Origin: JBJHCA01 sp050485785
GTDB taxonomy: Bacteria > Bacteroidota > Bacteroidia > Chitinophagales > Saprospiraceae
Assembly (NCBI GenBank): GCA_050485785.1
Contig: JBJHCA010000024.1
Location: forward strand, 1-39,279
Direction: 5' to 3'
Length of the DNA stretch: 39,279 nucleotides
Every line of letters starts with the position of its first letter. The first letter of the stretch is position 1. Shown piece after piece: positions 15,224 to 24,883 of this stretch. The notes beneath the pieces were generated by a model, which did no database searches, was not told where the DNA came from, and worked only from the letters and a program-made list of their open reading frames with translations. The position numbers were made by a program, and so were the translations under genes.

Positions 15224-16624
15224 ATGAAAAAGCCATTGTTTGCCATAGTTGATATAGAAACCACCGGGTCGCAACCGCGGCAGGATCGCATTACAGAGAT
15301 TGCCATTGCGTTGCACGATGGCCGGGAGGTTATTGAGACTTATGAAACGCTTATTAACCCTGAACGGCCGATACCGCGCAATATTACGAATATTACCGGA
15401 ATAACTGATGAGATGGTGGCCGATGCGCCGCGCTTTCACGAAGTAGCCCGACGCATAGTGGAGATGACTGAAGGTGCTGTATTTGTAGCACATAATGTGC
15501 GTTTTGATTATCATTTTTTGCAGGCACAGTACGCCAATCTGGGGTATCCGTTTAAGCGTACCAAGCTTTGTACTATCAGGCTTGCCCGCAAGGCTTTTCC
15601 GGGCTTGAGGCGCTATGGCCTGGATTCCTTATCGCGGCATTTTAACATTCACAATCATGACCGGCACAGGGCAATGGGCGATGTGATGGCCACGATCGGA
15701 ATTTTTGAGAGGGTGTTGCAAAGCACCGAGCCTGGCTTGTGGAAAGCCATGCTCAGAGAGGGCATTTCAGAGTCCATGCTCCCGGTTGCACTGTCACGGT
15801 CAAAAATTGAAGCATTACCCGATGCCTGCGGAGTGTACTATTTTCACAATAAGGAAGGAGAAGTACTTTACGTGGGGAAAAGCCTGAATATCCGCAAGCG
15901 GGTGGTACAACATTTTAACCACAAAAGCGAAAAAGCCTTAAAGATGCAGCATGCGGTGGACACAGTTTCTTATAAACTTACCGGCAGCGAACTGATTTCA
16001 TTACTGCTTGAAACATCGGAGATCAAGAAACTGCAACCCATGTTCAACGTAATGCTGAAGTCAACGAAAAATCGCTGGTGTGTATACCGAAGGTATAATG
16101 AAGGTGGTTACCTGGAATTCAGTTACGGGCTTCAGGGTACTTTTGAGCAGGGTGAGGTGGTTGAAGTGTTTTCAAACGAAAAGACGGCTAAAGCTTACAT
16201 TCTCCGGCTGGCGCGGCAACAAGGGACATGCAGCCGTTTACTGAACCTGGACCACCATGGCAAGGTGTGTTTTAATTTCCATGTCAAGCGTTGCCGTGGT
16301 GCCTGTAATGGAACACAGAGTCCTGAATCTTACAATCAACGTATGGCCGAGCTGCTTGAGCTGAACCTTAACGGTTTTGAAGGGCAGCACTACATAATTG
16401 ACCGGGGAAGGAATGAGGAGGAAAAGTCGGTAATTCTGATAGAAAACGGAATGTACAAGGGTTTTGGCTTTTCCCATGAGGATGATCTGCCCACATTGCA
16501 GGATCAGTGGAGTCAACTCATAGAACCGGCAGTACATTATCCCGATCATCTCAGGATCATCCATGAGTACATGCTTTCGAACCAGCGGGTAAAGCATTTT
16601 ATCCTTCCCGGGCTTGAGTTTTGA
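15224..16624 (+). CDS. DEDDh 3'-5' exonuclease fused to a UvrC-like GIY-YIG endonuclease
   Basis: A 466-residue two-nuclease fusion. The N-terminal half is a DnaQ-type exonuclease: FAIVDIETTG (Asp10, Glu12), HNVRFDYHF and HRAMGD (His148, Asp153) supply the DEDDh residues. The second half has a GIY-YIG domain, written GVY (203-205) ... YVG (216-218), with the catalytic-type glutamate in LLLETSEIKK. Beyond it, cysteines 336, 349, 357 and 361 (spacing x12, x7, x3) resemble the UvrC cysteine cluster. Homologous fusions are widespread and usually annotated as DNA polymerase III epsilon-like/UvrC-like; a DNA-repair role is likely but not shown. The ATG at 15224 is preferred over an upstream start at 15173 because it sits directly before the exonuclease strand. 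Confidence 0.88.
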   Translation: MKKPLFAIVDIETTGSQPRQDRITEIAIALHDGREVIETYETLINPERPIPRNITNITGITDEMVADAPRFHEVARRIVEMTEGAVFVAHNVRFDYHFLQAQYANLGYPFKRTKLCTIRLARKAFPGLRRYGLDSLSRHFNIHNHDRHRAMGDVMATIGIFERVLQSTEPGLWKAMLREGISESMLPVALSRSKIEALPDACGVYYFHNKEGEVLYVGKSLNIRKRVVQHFNHKSEKALKMQHAVDTVSYKLTGSELISLLLETSEIKKLQPMFNVMLKSTKNRWCVYRRYNEGGYLEFSYGLQGTFEQGEVVEVFSNEKTAKAYILRLARQQGTCSRLLNLDHHGKVCFNFHVKRCRGACNGTQSPESYNQRMAELLELNLNGFEGQHYIIDRGRNEEEKSVILIENGMYKGFGFSHEDDLPTLQDQWSQLIEPAVHYPDHLRIIHEYMLSNQRVKHFILPGLEF

Positions 16625-16867
16625 GCCGTGGTTTGCACATATTGGCCAAACCTTTATTCTAAACTAATGAACAGAAACAAAATTTTTACATGTCGATTTA
16701 TGTATAGTAGGCGACAAAGTGTATTACTTTTTGCGGAAAAGCCTTACTTTCGCTAACCTTTTTTTGAGATGGACCCTTATATTTGCGATTGTAAACATAC
16801 TGTTTCCAGGTTGTTAAGGCTTGTGATTCAGAACTTTTTTGACAGGACGTATTCAAAATCCAATATT

Positions 16868-19800
16868 ATGAAGAACTTTTATACGCTCACACTGCCGATT
16901 TTGCTTATTGCTTTATTAGCATTGCCGAGTATAAAAGCATCAGGCCAGTTAGCTGTAGGTGCATCCTCAGCTGATCCTACCTCACCTTTTTCTGCCTTTA
17001 ATCTGGTTCAAAACTGGTTATTAGGTGAAGGCGTAGAGCTGGTGAGTGTAACCTATACGGGAAATCCCCAGGCTCTGGGGTACTTTTCCGGTGCGGAAGC
17101 ATCCATCGGATTTGCTGACGGTCTAATCATGTCCAGCGGTCAGGTTACCCAACAGGCCAATCCCGCCTCCTTTTTTGCCTCCACGTCTTTTGGCATCAAT
17201 ACCAACGACCCCGATCTGGCAGCCATTGCCACAGGAGCCATCCGTGACCTTAGCCGGCTGGAGTTCACTTTTATTCCCTACGGGGATACCCTGTTGTTCG
17301 ATTGGGTATTAGGTAGTGAGGAATATCCCAGTTGGGTCGGTTCAGCGTATAACGATGTATTTGGATTTTTCCTTTCCGGCCCCGGTATCAGCGGGCCATT
17401 TTCCAACAGTGGTGTCAATCTGGCCACGTTACCTAACGGCAATCCGGCATCTATAAATACTATATTCACAGTTCCGAGTTACTTCATCAACAATATAGGC
17501 GGGCCGGCTCCTGCATTTAACGGGTATAGCGTTCCCTTTCAGGCCTTCTCTTTGGTTCAGGCATGTCAGCCTTACACGATTAAGCTGGCAGTTTCCGACG
17601 TAACTGACCACATTTTTGATACCGGTGTATTTTTGCGCCGGGGAAGTTTTGAGGTGACGGGAATTCTCACCAATATCGAAACACCTTACTTCGACAATGC
17701 CATTGCTGCCGGTTGCGATCCCGCCATTATCACTTTCTGCCTTGAAAATCCGCCGACTGAAGAGTATCTTCTCAGTATTGGTGTTGGAGGTACAGCTATT
17801 CCCGGTTTGCACTATTCGCCACTGCCTGCGGTAATCTGGATCAATGCCGGAGAGCTTTGTACCGGTATTACTATTGAAACTTTCCCGGAAGAGATCGACT
17901 CTGTATTGATCATTGAACTGTATGTGGATATTAATCCCTGTGTTACCGATACCTTTGAGATCAGGCTACTTCCCAATATGCTGGTGCCTCCGCCTCCTCT
18001 GCCGGACACCACTATTTGTCCGGGAGAGCCAGTTTCTCTGAATGCCACCGTACCTATTGATCTTCCTCCTCCACAGACATTCTACAAGTGGGACTCTGTT
18101 CCTATACCTTCACCCAACTCGGGTATGTCCAGCACACCGCCTGTAGTATCAACACTGGTGGTGGAAGATTTTGAGTTCAGCACTGTTGTGCCCAATCTGA
18201 TCACTTCGGTATGCGTTAGGGTAATGGGCTTTGTACGCGACCTTAACCTGATATTGGTAGCTCCTAACGGGCAATTTATGCCCCTGTCAATCCTTAATGG
18301 CGGTGCTGCCAACGGACAACATTTCGGTTGCCACAGTACCCTGAACCCTACTTATCAAAACTGCAACGGCGAAAATTTAAATACCTGCTTTACACCCTTT
18401 GCGGCCAATTCCATTACACAAAGTAATATAACAGCAACAATACCGCCGACTAACACCTACTCACCATACGTTGCCATTGGAGGTGGTGGTGATGGTAACT
18501 GGAAGCCCATTGGGCAATGGTCTGCACTGTGGGGAGCACCCATAAACGGAACCTGGCAGCTTTACGTGGACGATGTGATTCCGCTAGGCCCCAGCATGAA
18601 TCCACCGCTGAGTTTTGCCACTCTCATTGATTGGTCCATCAACTTTGCACCAACCTACGATGTCTGGTATTCATGGGCGCCCAGCAATTATAACATAACT
18701 TGTGTTGACTGCCCGGTAACTACCGTGACACCCTTCACAGAGACTGATTACATCGTCACCATTTCCGATGCCTATGGCTGCGTTTTTACTGATACAGCTA
18801 CCATATCCATGCCCGACTCTTTACCGGCGCCTTTGGTTTCATGTACGGATATTACCGGTCATACCATTACGTTTAACTGGTCCAATGTACCCGGTGCAAG
18901 CTCGTACCTGGTAAGCTTAGATCAGCAAATCTGGTTTCCGCCTAACAATGGGCCCAATTCGCATATTGTAACCGGTCTTGGACTCAGTCAGGACGTTACC
19001 TTTTACGTTCAGGCCATTTCACTGGAATGCGGACTTGCCGGTCATACCGGCATGGAAACGTGCACCACACTTCCCTGCCCTGAAGTACCGGTACAGGCTA
19101 TGGTGAACAATGATCCGCTATGTATCGGTTCAACGGACGGCAGTGTTACCATATCTCTGGTCAATCCTGATCCCATGGCAACCTATGCCTGGTTTAAAGA
19201 CGGCGAGCTGGTTTCTACATCGCAGACTTTTACGGATGCATCGGTAGGAACATACGTAGGTGTGGTGTATGACTCCCTAAACTGCCCCGGTTATGATACT
19301 CTACATTTGACAGCTCCACAGCTATTATTGCTTGAAACCCTGGCAGAAGATGCACTTTGCTATGATCAGGCCAGTGGTATTGCATCAATCACATCTTTGA
19401 CAGGTGGAACCGGACCGGGCACCTATACCTACGAATGGATCGATGCTTCGGGCACTGAAGTATCTATAACCGATTCTGCTTCCGGACTTACCATAGGAGA
19501 TTATTTTCTGACGGTATATGACGGAAACGGCTGTGCAGTTAGCGACACGTTGAGTATCGGACAGCCGGACTCCATTGAAATCAGTTTTGTAGCTGAAGAT
19601 GCCGACTGTTTTGGTGCTGCAACAGGTAGCATCGTAGCTACGGTAACCGGTGGAGTCGGAAGTTATGAATATGCGTGGAGTGACGGACAGATTGCGGCTA
19701 CTGCAAGTGACCTGACAGCCGGCAACTATACATTGGTGGTAACCGATGCCAATGGCTGTATCATGGAAGACTCAGAACTCATTGAAGAGCCGGAAGAAAT

Positions 19801-22800
19801 TATCCTCACGCTAACTGCTGATTCCGTGGATTGTGCAGGCAATGAAACCGGTTCAATGGCAGTAGCTATTACCGGAGGTGTTGCGCCATTTACATATCAA
19901 TGGGATGATGCTTTGCTTAGCACAACAGATGCTGTTCAGAATGTGGCTGCGGGAACCTATGAAGTGATTGTCACGGACGCACAGGGATGTACATCAGTTG
20001 AAAGCATTGAAGTTGGAGAACCTGAAGAATTGGTTCTGGAGCTTCTCAATGCCGAAGACGTGATTTGTTTTGGTGATGCTGTAGGGCCTGTGGAACTTGC
20101 TGCCACTGGAGGAACTGGAACACTGACCTATGAATGGAGTAACGGGCTTATCGGAAACAGTATAGACAGTGTATATGCCGGCACTTACACCGTCAGTGTA
20201 ACTGATGCCAATGGCTGTGTTGATACTGAAGAGTTCACAATCAGTGAGCCTTTAGAGCTTACAATAACAGTACTGTCTAATGAAGCCCTTTGTTTTGGCA
20301 GCCCCACGGGTGCAGCCTATGCAACCGTGACCGGTGGTGTGGGTGATTACTTCTTTACCTGGCTTGATGCCTCAGGTCAATCACTGGGTATTACCTCTGA
20401 TACGGCTACAGGTCTAACCAGCGGAACATATCAAGTAGTGGCTTTTGATGCCAATGGCTGTGATGTAACTGATACAGTATTTGTTCCCACTGCAGAAGAG
20501 CTTGAGATTGTTATGGTTGACTCCACACCAACCTCATGTTATCAAGGCAATGACGGGACAGCCACCATAGCCATTACCGGGGGTACAGAGCCCTATAATT
20601 ACATCTGGAACGATCCTCTTGCCCAAACTTCGGCAACAGCTACCGGCTTAGCTCCGGGAAGCTATATAGTAATAGTGACTGATGCCAACGATTGTGAAGT
20701 ATCTTATGAAATTCAGGTGGAAGAACCTGTTGAAATGACCGCAACCCTGACTTCTGATCCCGCACTCTGCTATATGGAGGCATCGGGGACAGTAGAGGTT
20801 ACTGCGCAAGGCGGTGTGGTTACCACAGGATATACCTATTTATGGTCAAACGGAGGCACCGCTGATCAGGTGGAGGATGTGCTTTCAGGATGGCATTTTG
20901 TTACGGTAACCGACAATAACGGCTGTGAATATGTGGACAGCGTATTTGTGGGACAGCCCGACACCGCAGTTTATCTGGCCGTGGATGGTTCAGACGTACT
21001 TTGCTTTGAAGGAACTTCCGGTGAAGCCACAGTAACTCCGGCCGGTGGAACCGGTCCATATACCTTTGACTGGGTTAATGCAGGAAATCAGACAACAGCT
21101 ACGGCTACCGGTCTGGCTGCCGGTACTTATACCGTATTGGTTACAGACCAAAACGGATGTACCGAAGAAATATCCGTAAGTATTGACGAGCCTGAGATTC
21201 TCGAAGTGGCTATGAGTTCCATACCGCTCGGTTGTTCAGGTGAAACTACCGGCCAGGCTATTGCTGCTGTAAGCGGCGGAACAGGTGAATACACATTCCA
21301 GTGGGACGATCCTATGAACCAGACGTCATCTACGGCATCTGATCTGGCTGCAGGCAATTACACGGTGGTGGTTACAGATGAAAATGGTTGTGTCGCTACC
21401 AATAGTGTTGAAGTGATTGAACCCGATCCTCTGGAAATAAGCATAATACCTTCGGATGTACTGTGTTTTGGCGAAACCACCGGTACAGCCGCCGTAACTG
21501 CCAGCGGAGGCATGGGAATATATACTTATGCCTGGAGTGACGGACAATCCGGTGCACAAGTCAACTTGCCTGCCGGTACCTATACTGTTACGGTAACCGA
21601 TGAAAACGATTGTTTTATAACAGAAACCGTAGTCATAGAGCAACCCGATGCCTTGCAATTATCAGCAACTTCTATGACGCCGGTAGACTGCCACGGAGCT
21701 TCGACTGGTACTGCACAGGTCAGTGCCAGCGGAGGTGCAGGAAGTTATTCGTTTGTATGGAATGATCCGCAGAATCAGACAGGAAACTCAGTGGGCAATC
21801 TTGCGGCAGGCATATATACTGTAGTGGTAACCGATGATAACGGATGTACACATTCCATTGCTGTTACCGTTACTGAACCGCCTATCCCGCTGTCTGTTGA
21901 CACTGAACCTTTCGTTACTTCCTGTTACGGATCGGCTGACGGCTCCATTGACGCCGTGCCCACCGGTGGAACCATGCCATACACTTACACCTGGTCACAC
22001 AATGCATCATTGGTTACACCAACGGTTCAGGGACTTGTAGCCGGCACTTATCAGGTAACCGTAACCGATGCCAACGGCTGCACAACAGTATCCCAAACAA
22101 CAGTACAGGAGCCAGATGCATTAATGCTAAATGCAGTCAACACTGAAGCAGCAGCCTGTTTTGAGTCTTCTGACGGAATTGCCACGGTATCAGTTACCGG
22201 CGGAACTCCGGGCAGCTCACCAAACCCTGCCTACACATACAGCTGGAATACTTTCCCGATACAAACCGGAGCTCAGGCTACTGGCCTTAAAGGAGGTAAC
22301 ACTTACGTAGTAGTGGTAACCGATGCACAGGGGTGTACTGCTGCTACCAATGTTACCATTGAGCAACCTGAGCCGTTAATGATTCAAACTGATGCCATTC
22401 CCGCACTATGTTTCAATGAAGCTTCCGGTGTGGCCAGAGTGGCTTCAGTGATTGGCGGCACACCCAATTACAGCTATCAATGGAGTCAAAACGCAAACAA
22501 TGCGACGACAGACAGTGTTCCCAACCTTTCAGCCGGAGTGTACACGGTAACGATAACTGATGCCAACGGATGTTCCAAAGTTGCCTCTGCCCGTGTGGAG
22601 CAACCACAAAACATCAGTGCCAATTTTGTTGTCAACAATGTTGACTGCCATGGAACGGAATCCGGTTCACTCTATGCCCAAGTAAGTGGAGGAACCCCCG
22701 GTTACAGTTTCCTTTGGAGCGACGGACAGCAGGATCAAGGAGCTTATGGGCTGGCTGCCGGTGAGTACTTTGTAACCGTTAGCGACCAGCATGGCTGTGA

Positions 22801-23614
22801 GCGCAGCTTTTCAAAAACAGTAACCGAGCCGGAACAAGGACTGGACGCAAGTCTTATAGTGACTGATGCTGTTTGCTATGAAGGTGATGAAGGCGAAATT
22901 CAAATCATTGCATCCGGTGGTACTCCAGGCTATACATACAGCCTGGATGGAGAGAACTTCTATGGATCAGCCCGGTTTATGGGCCTTACAGCCGGAGTTT
23001 ACACAGTATTTATCCGCGATCAGGAAGGTTGTATTGAAACTGCCGTAGCAGAAGTTGATGAAGGTCTGCCCATTTGGATTGATCACGATGCGCCTTTCGT
23101 GATTCAACAGGGTGATCAGATTCCGCTTGTGGTTGCAGTAAATTTGCCGTCCTCTACCCCACTCAGTTACACATGGAGCAATCAGGGACCTCAGACATTG
23201 GATTGCTATGATTGTCCACGACCGGTGGCCAGCCCTGAAAATACCACCTGGTATTACCTGACTGTTGTGGACGAAAACGGATGCTATGCTGAGACAAAGC
23301 TTCAGGTTATTGTTGAGAAAAACAGGATAATCTATGTAGCAACCGGCTTTACCCCTAATCAGGACGGAGTGAATGATTACCTGTTTGTGCAGGGACCTGA
23401 AGACGCCATCGTGGAGGTATTCCAGGTATATGACCGTTGGGGTAATCAGATGTTCAGTACCGGAAATATACCTCCTAATAACCAGTTGCTGGGATGGAAC
23501 GGAGTTTACAACGGTAAAGAAGTCAATTCCGGAGTTTACACATGGAGGGCAGTTGTGCGTTTTGCAGACGGTGTTCGTGTAGAAGAAGCCGGATATACCA
23601 ACCTGATTCGTTAA
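16868..23614 (+). CDS. Giant SprB-repeat surface adhesin with T9SS type-B C-terminal domain
   Basis: A 2248-residue secreted protein. A signal peptide (MKNFYTLTLPILLIALLALP) supports the ATG at 16868 rather than one at 16769. Then come: a choice-of-anchor L domain (about 44-267, with LGSEEYP and DVFGFFLSGPGISGPF); a Calx-beta-like region (about 275-375); a P-domain (about 430-594, RDLNLILVAPNG, GTWQLYVDD) that seems to interrupt an Ig-like domain; a fibronectin III-like segment (about 655-727); about 17 SprB repeats (741-2067); a PKD-like segment; and a C-terminal gliding/T9SS type-B sorting domain (about 2154-2248, GFTPNQDGVNDYL, VYDRWGNQMF, WNGVYNGKEVNSGVYTW). SprB-like proteins are exported by the type IX system and displayed outside the cell for adhesion or gliding. 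The adjacent PorP/SprF gene is the expected partner. Confidence 0.93.
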   Translation: MKNFYTLTLPILLIALLALPSIKASGQLAVGASSADPTSPFSAFNLVQNWLLGEGVELVSVTYTGNPQALGYFSGAEASIGFADGLIMSSGQVTQQANPASFFASTSFGINTNDPDLAAIATGAIRDLSRLEFTFIPYGDTLLFDWVLGSEEYPSWVGSAYNDVFGFFLSGPGISGPFSNSGVNLATLPNGNPASINTIFTVPSYFINNIGGPAPAFNGYSVPFQAFSLVQACQPYTIKLAVSDVTDHIFDTGVFLRRGSFEVTGILTNIETPYFDNAIAAGCDPAIITFCLENPPTEEYLLSIGVGGTAIPGLHYSPLPAVIWINAGELCTGITIETFPEEIDSVLIIELYVDINPCVTDTFEIRLLPNMLVPPPPLPDTTICPGEPVSLNATVPIDLPPPQTFYKWDSVPIPSPNSGMSSTPPVVSTLVVEDFEFSTVVPNLITSVCVRVMGFVRDLNLILVAPNGQFMPLSILNGGAANGQHFGCHSTLNPTYQNCNGENLNTCFTPFAANSITQSNITATIPPTNTYSPYVAIGGGGDGNWKPIGQWSALWGAPINGTWQLYVDDVIPLGPSMNPPLSFATLIDWSINFAPTYDVWYSWAPSNYNITCVDCPVTTVTPFTETDYIVTISDAYGCVFTDTATISMPDSLPAPLVSCTDITGHTITFNWSNVPGASSYLVSLDQQIWFPPNNGPNSHIVTGLGLSQDVTFYVQAISLECGLAGHTGMETCTTLPCPEVPVQAMVNNDPLCIGSTDGSVTISLVNPDPMATYAWFKDGELVSTSQTFTDASVGTYVGVVYDSLNCPGYDTLHLTAPQLLLLETLAEDALCYDQASGIASITSLTGGTGPGTYTYEWIDASGTEVSITDSASGLTIGDYFLTVYDGNGCAVSDTLSIGQPDSIEISFVAEDADCFGAATGSIVATVTGGVGSYEYAWSDGQIAATASDLTAGNYTLVVTDANGCIMEDSELIEEPEEIILTLTADSVDCAGNETGSMAVAITGGVAPFTYQWDDALLSTTDAVQNVAAGTYEVIVTDAQGCTSVESIEVGEPEELVLELLNAEDVICFGDAVGPVELAATGGTGTLTYEWSNGLIGNSIDSVYAGTYTVSVTDANGCVDTEEFTISEPLELTITVLSNEALCFGSPTGAAYATVTGGVGDYFFTWLDASGQSLGITSDTATGLTSGTYQVVAFDANGCDVTDTVFVPTAEELEIVMVDSTPTSCYQGNDGTATIAITGGTEPYNYIWNDPLAQTSATATGLAPGSYIVIVTDANDCEVSYEIQVEEPVEMTATLTSDPALCYMEASGTVEVTAQGGVVTTGYTYLWSNGGTADQVEDVLSGWHFVTVTDNNGCEYVDSVFVGQPDTAVYLAVDGSDVLCFEGTSGEATVTPAGGTGPYTFDWVNAGNQTTATATGLAAGTYTVLVTDQNGCTEEISVSIDEPEILEVAMSSIPLGCSGETTGQAIAAVSGGTGEYTFQWDDPMNQTSSTASDLAAGNYTVVVTDENGCVATNSVEVIEPDPLEISIIPSDVLCFGETTGTAAVTASGGMGIYTYAWSDGQSGAQVNLPAGTYTVTVTDENDCFITETVVIEQPDALQLSATSMTPVDCHGASTGTAQVSASGGAGSYSFVWNDPQNQTGNSVGNLAAGIYTVVVTDDNGCTHSIAVTVTEPPIPLSVDTEPFVTSCYGSADGSIDAVPTGGTMPYTYTWSHNASLVTPTVQGLVAGTYQVTVTDANGCTTVSQTTVQEPDALMLNAVNTEAAACFESSDGIATVSVTGGTPGSSPNPAYTYSWNTFPIQTGAQATGLKGGNTYVVVVTDAQGCTAATNVTIEQPEPLMIQTDAIPALCFNEASGVARVASVIGGTPNYSYQWSQNANNATTDSVPNLSAGVYTVTITDANGCSKVASARVEQPQNISANFVVNNVDCHGTESGSLYAQVSGGTPGYSFLWSDGQQDQGAYGLAAGEYFVTVSDQHGCERSFSKTVTEPEQGLDASLIVTDAVCYEGDEGEIQIIASGGTPGYTYSLDGENFYGSARFMGLTAGVYTVFIRDQEGCIETAVAEVDEGLPIWIDHDAPFVIQQGDQIPLVVAVNLPSSTPLSYTWSNQGPQTLDCYDCPRPVASPENTTWYYLTVVDENGCYAETKLQVIVEKNRIIYVATGFTPNQDGVNDYLFVQGPEDAIVEVFQVYDRWGNQMFSTGNIPPNNQLLGWNGVYNGKEVNSGVYTWRAVVRFADGVRVEEAGYTNLIR
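19087..23067 (+). repeat. Array of about 17 SprB repeats within the adhesin
   Basis: About 78 residues per unit, 17 units (the first divergent). Each unit has an early cysteine (CFG, CYG, CHG or similar), a GG turn, a W after Y or F, an AAGTYTV-like strand, and a final D-x-N/Q-x-C, usually DANGC. Units end with a short acidic linker such as EPE or QPD. At DNA level the units are diverged, with only short shared words around GATGCCAACGGC, so recent unit duplication is not evident. Confidence 0.9.
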
Positions 23615-23643
23615 AACACGCTAATTATCATAACAGAATTCCC

Positions 23644-23683
23644 AAAAAAACAACCGGCGCTGATGTTTTCAGCGCCGGTTTTT
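23644..23683. terminator. Strong, possibly bidirectional terminator after the adhesin
   Basis: AACCGGCGCTGA (23652-23663) and TCAGCGCCGGTT (23669-23680) form a perfect 12-bp stem with a 5-base loop. TTTTT follows on the plus strand, and a run of seven A residues before the stem gives a T-run on the minus strand. It separates the adhesin from the PorP/SprF gene, so the two are probably transcribed separately or with attenuation. Confidence 0.88.
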
Positions 23684-23752
23684 AAATCCCTTAATGAAAA
23701 CTGAGATCTTCGGAAAAAATAATTTTAACTTGCCCGCTGAAGCATAAAATAT

Positions 23753-24793
23753 ATGTTGCGATATAAACTGATAGCCGCTTTTTTTACAGGAATAATCTGT
23801 TACAATCTTACTGCACAGGACCCGCATTTTTCGCAGTTCTATAATGCACCTACTTATTTTAGTCCGGCACTTACCGGGGTTTTTAACGGCTCTGTACGTG
23901 CCGGGGTTATTTACCGTGACCAGTGGAGTGCAGTGATGGGGAATGTGCCATACAGAACCATCGGTGCAGGAGCAGATTTCCGCATGTACGGCGTTGGTCA
24001 GGATATGGCAGGAATTGGTGTGAATATAATGCGCGATCAGGCAGGCAGTGCCGATTACAGCATTACACAGGCATCACTGAGTTTTGCATACATGAAGAAG
24101 CTGTCGCAAGGAAGGTACTCCCGCAATGAAAATTTTTTGGTAGCCGGTGCCCAGGGAGGATTTGCCCAACGAGGTGTACATTATTCAGCGTTCCGGTATT
24201 CAACTCAATTTGATGGAACAGATTACAATCCAACTTACCCGACAGGCGAAGATGAACTCATGCTGAGCAAACCGTACGCCGACATTGGTGCCGGTCTGAT
24301 GTGGTATGCCCTGCTTAACCGCCGTTCAAGTATTTATTTTGGCGGTGTTATTCACCATGTTAACCAACCCAATATTTCCCTGCGCGAAAATGAAGTGGAA
24401 AGTCTAAAAATGAAATGGGCACTGCACGCAGGCGGGGAGTTTCCGGTATCCCGTGAAGTCAGCATACTCCCCGGTCTTATTTATATGGCTCAAGGTCCTC
24501 ATATGCAGGTCAACGGCGGGCTTAACTTTCGCTATGGTCGCGATGACTGGCAGGATATCGCTCTTAGAATGGGAGTATGGAACCGGGTGGTCAGAAGAAT
24601 TAACGGCATCAGCAATGAGTCGGTAATTGTGATGGCCGGCATTGAATATAACAATGTTCATCTTGGTCTGAGCTACGATGTCAATACATCGCAGTTTGCT
24701 GCTGCTACACAGTCACGAGGAGCATTTGAAATTTCACTGACTTATATCACCGGCCCCAGAATGGATCGCAGGATGAGTTGCCCGCGGTTTTGA
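23753..24793 (+). CDS. PorP/SprF-family type IX secretion outer-membrane protein
   Basis: A 346-residue outer-membrane beta-barrel-type protein. A signal peptide (MLRYKLIAAFFTGIICYNLTA) is followed by the family signature QDPHFSQFYNAPTYFSPALT and VIYRDQW; the rest alternates short polar and hydrophobic strands and ends RRMSCPRF. PorP/SprF proteins, named from Porphyromonas PorP and Flavobacterium SprF, are needed for secretion or attachment of partner proteins with type-B C-terminal domains, usually encoded next door. Here the partner is the adhesin immediately upstream. The core T9SS genes (porK, porL, porM, porN, sov/sprA) are not in the window. Confidence 0.93.
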   Translation: MLRYKLIAAFFTGIICYNLTAQDPHFSQFYNAPTYFSPALTGVFNGSVRAGVIYRDQWSAVMGNVPYRTIGAGADFRMYGVGQDMAGIGVNIMRDQAGSADYSITQASLSFAYMKKLSQGRYSRNENFLVAGAQGGFAQRGVHYSAFRYSTQFDGTDYNPTYPTGEDELMLSKPYADIGAGLMWYALLNRRSSIYFGGVIHHVNQPNISLRENEVESLKMKWALHAGGEFPVSREVSILPGLIYMAQGPHMQVNGGLNFRYGRDDWQDIALRMGVWNRVVRRINGISNESVIVMAGIEYNNVHLGLSYDVNTSQFAAATQSRGAFEISLTYITGPRMDRRMSCPRF

Positions 24794-24883
24794 TTTAGTT
24801 TTTATATAACATTTTGTTGGGCATTCCACCGAAACATTGGCAGGGTTTGTGCAGTTTATCCCATGGTAACAATCCATACTTTT

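Noticed and set aside
16769..16867. 33-codon upstream extension of the adhesin
   Set aside because: It would place a hydrophilic stretch before a perfectly good signal peptide, so the ATG at 16868 is preferred.
19087..23067. Regular spacing of about 235 bases suggesting a CRISPR or satellite array
   Set aside because: The periodicity is at protein level (SprB repeats inside one reading frame); the DNA units are too diverged and too long.
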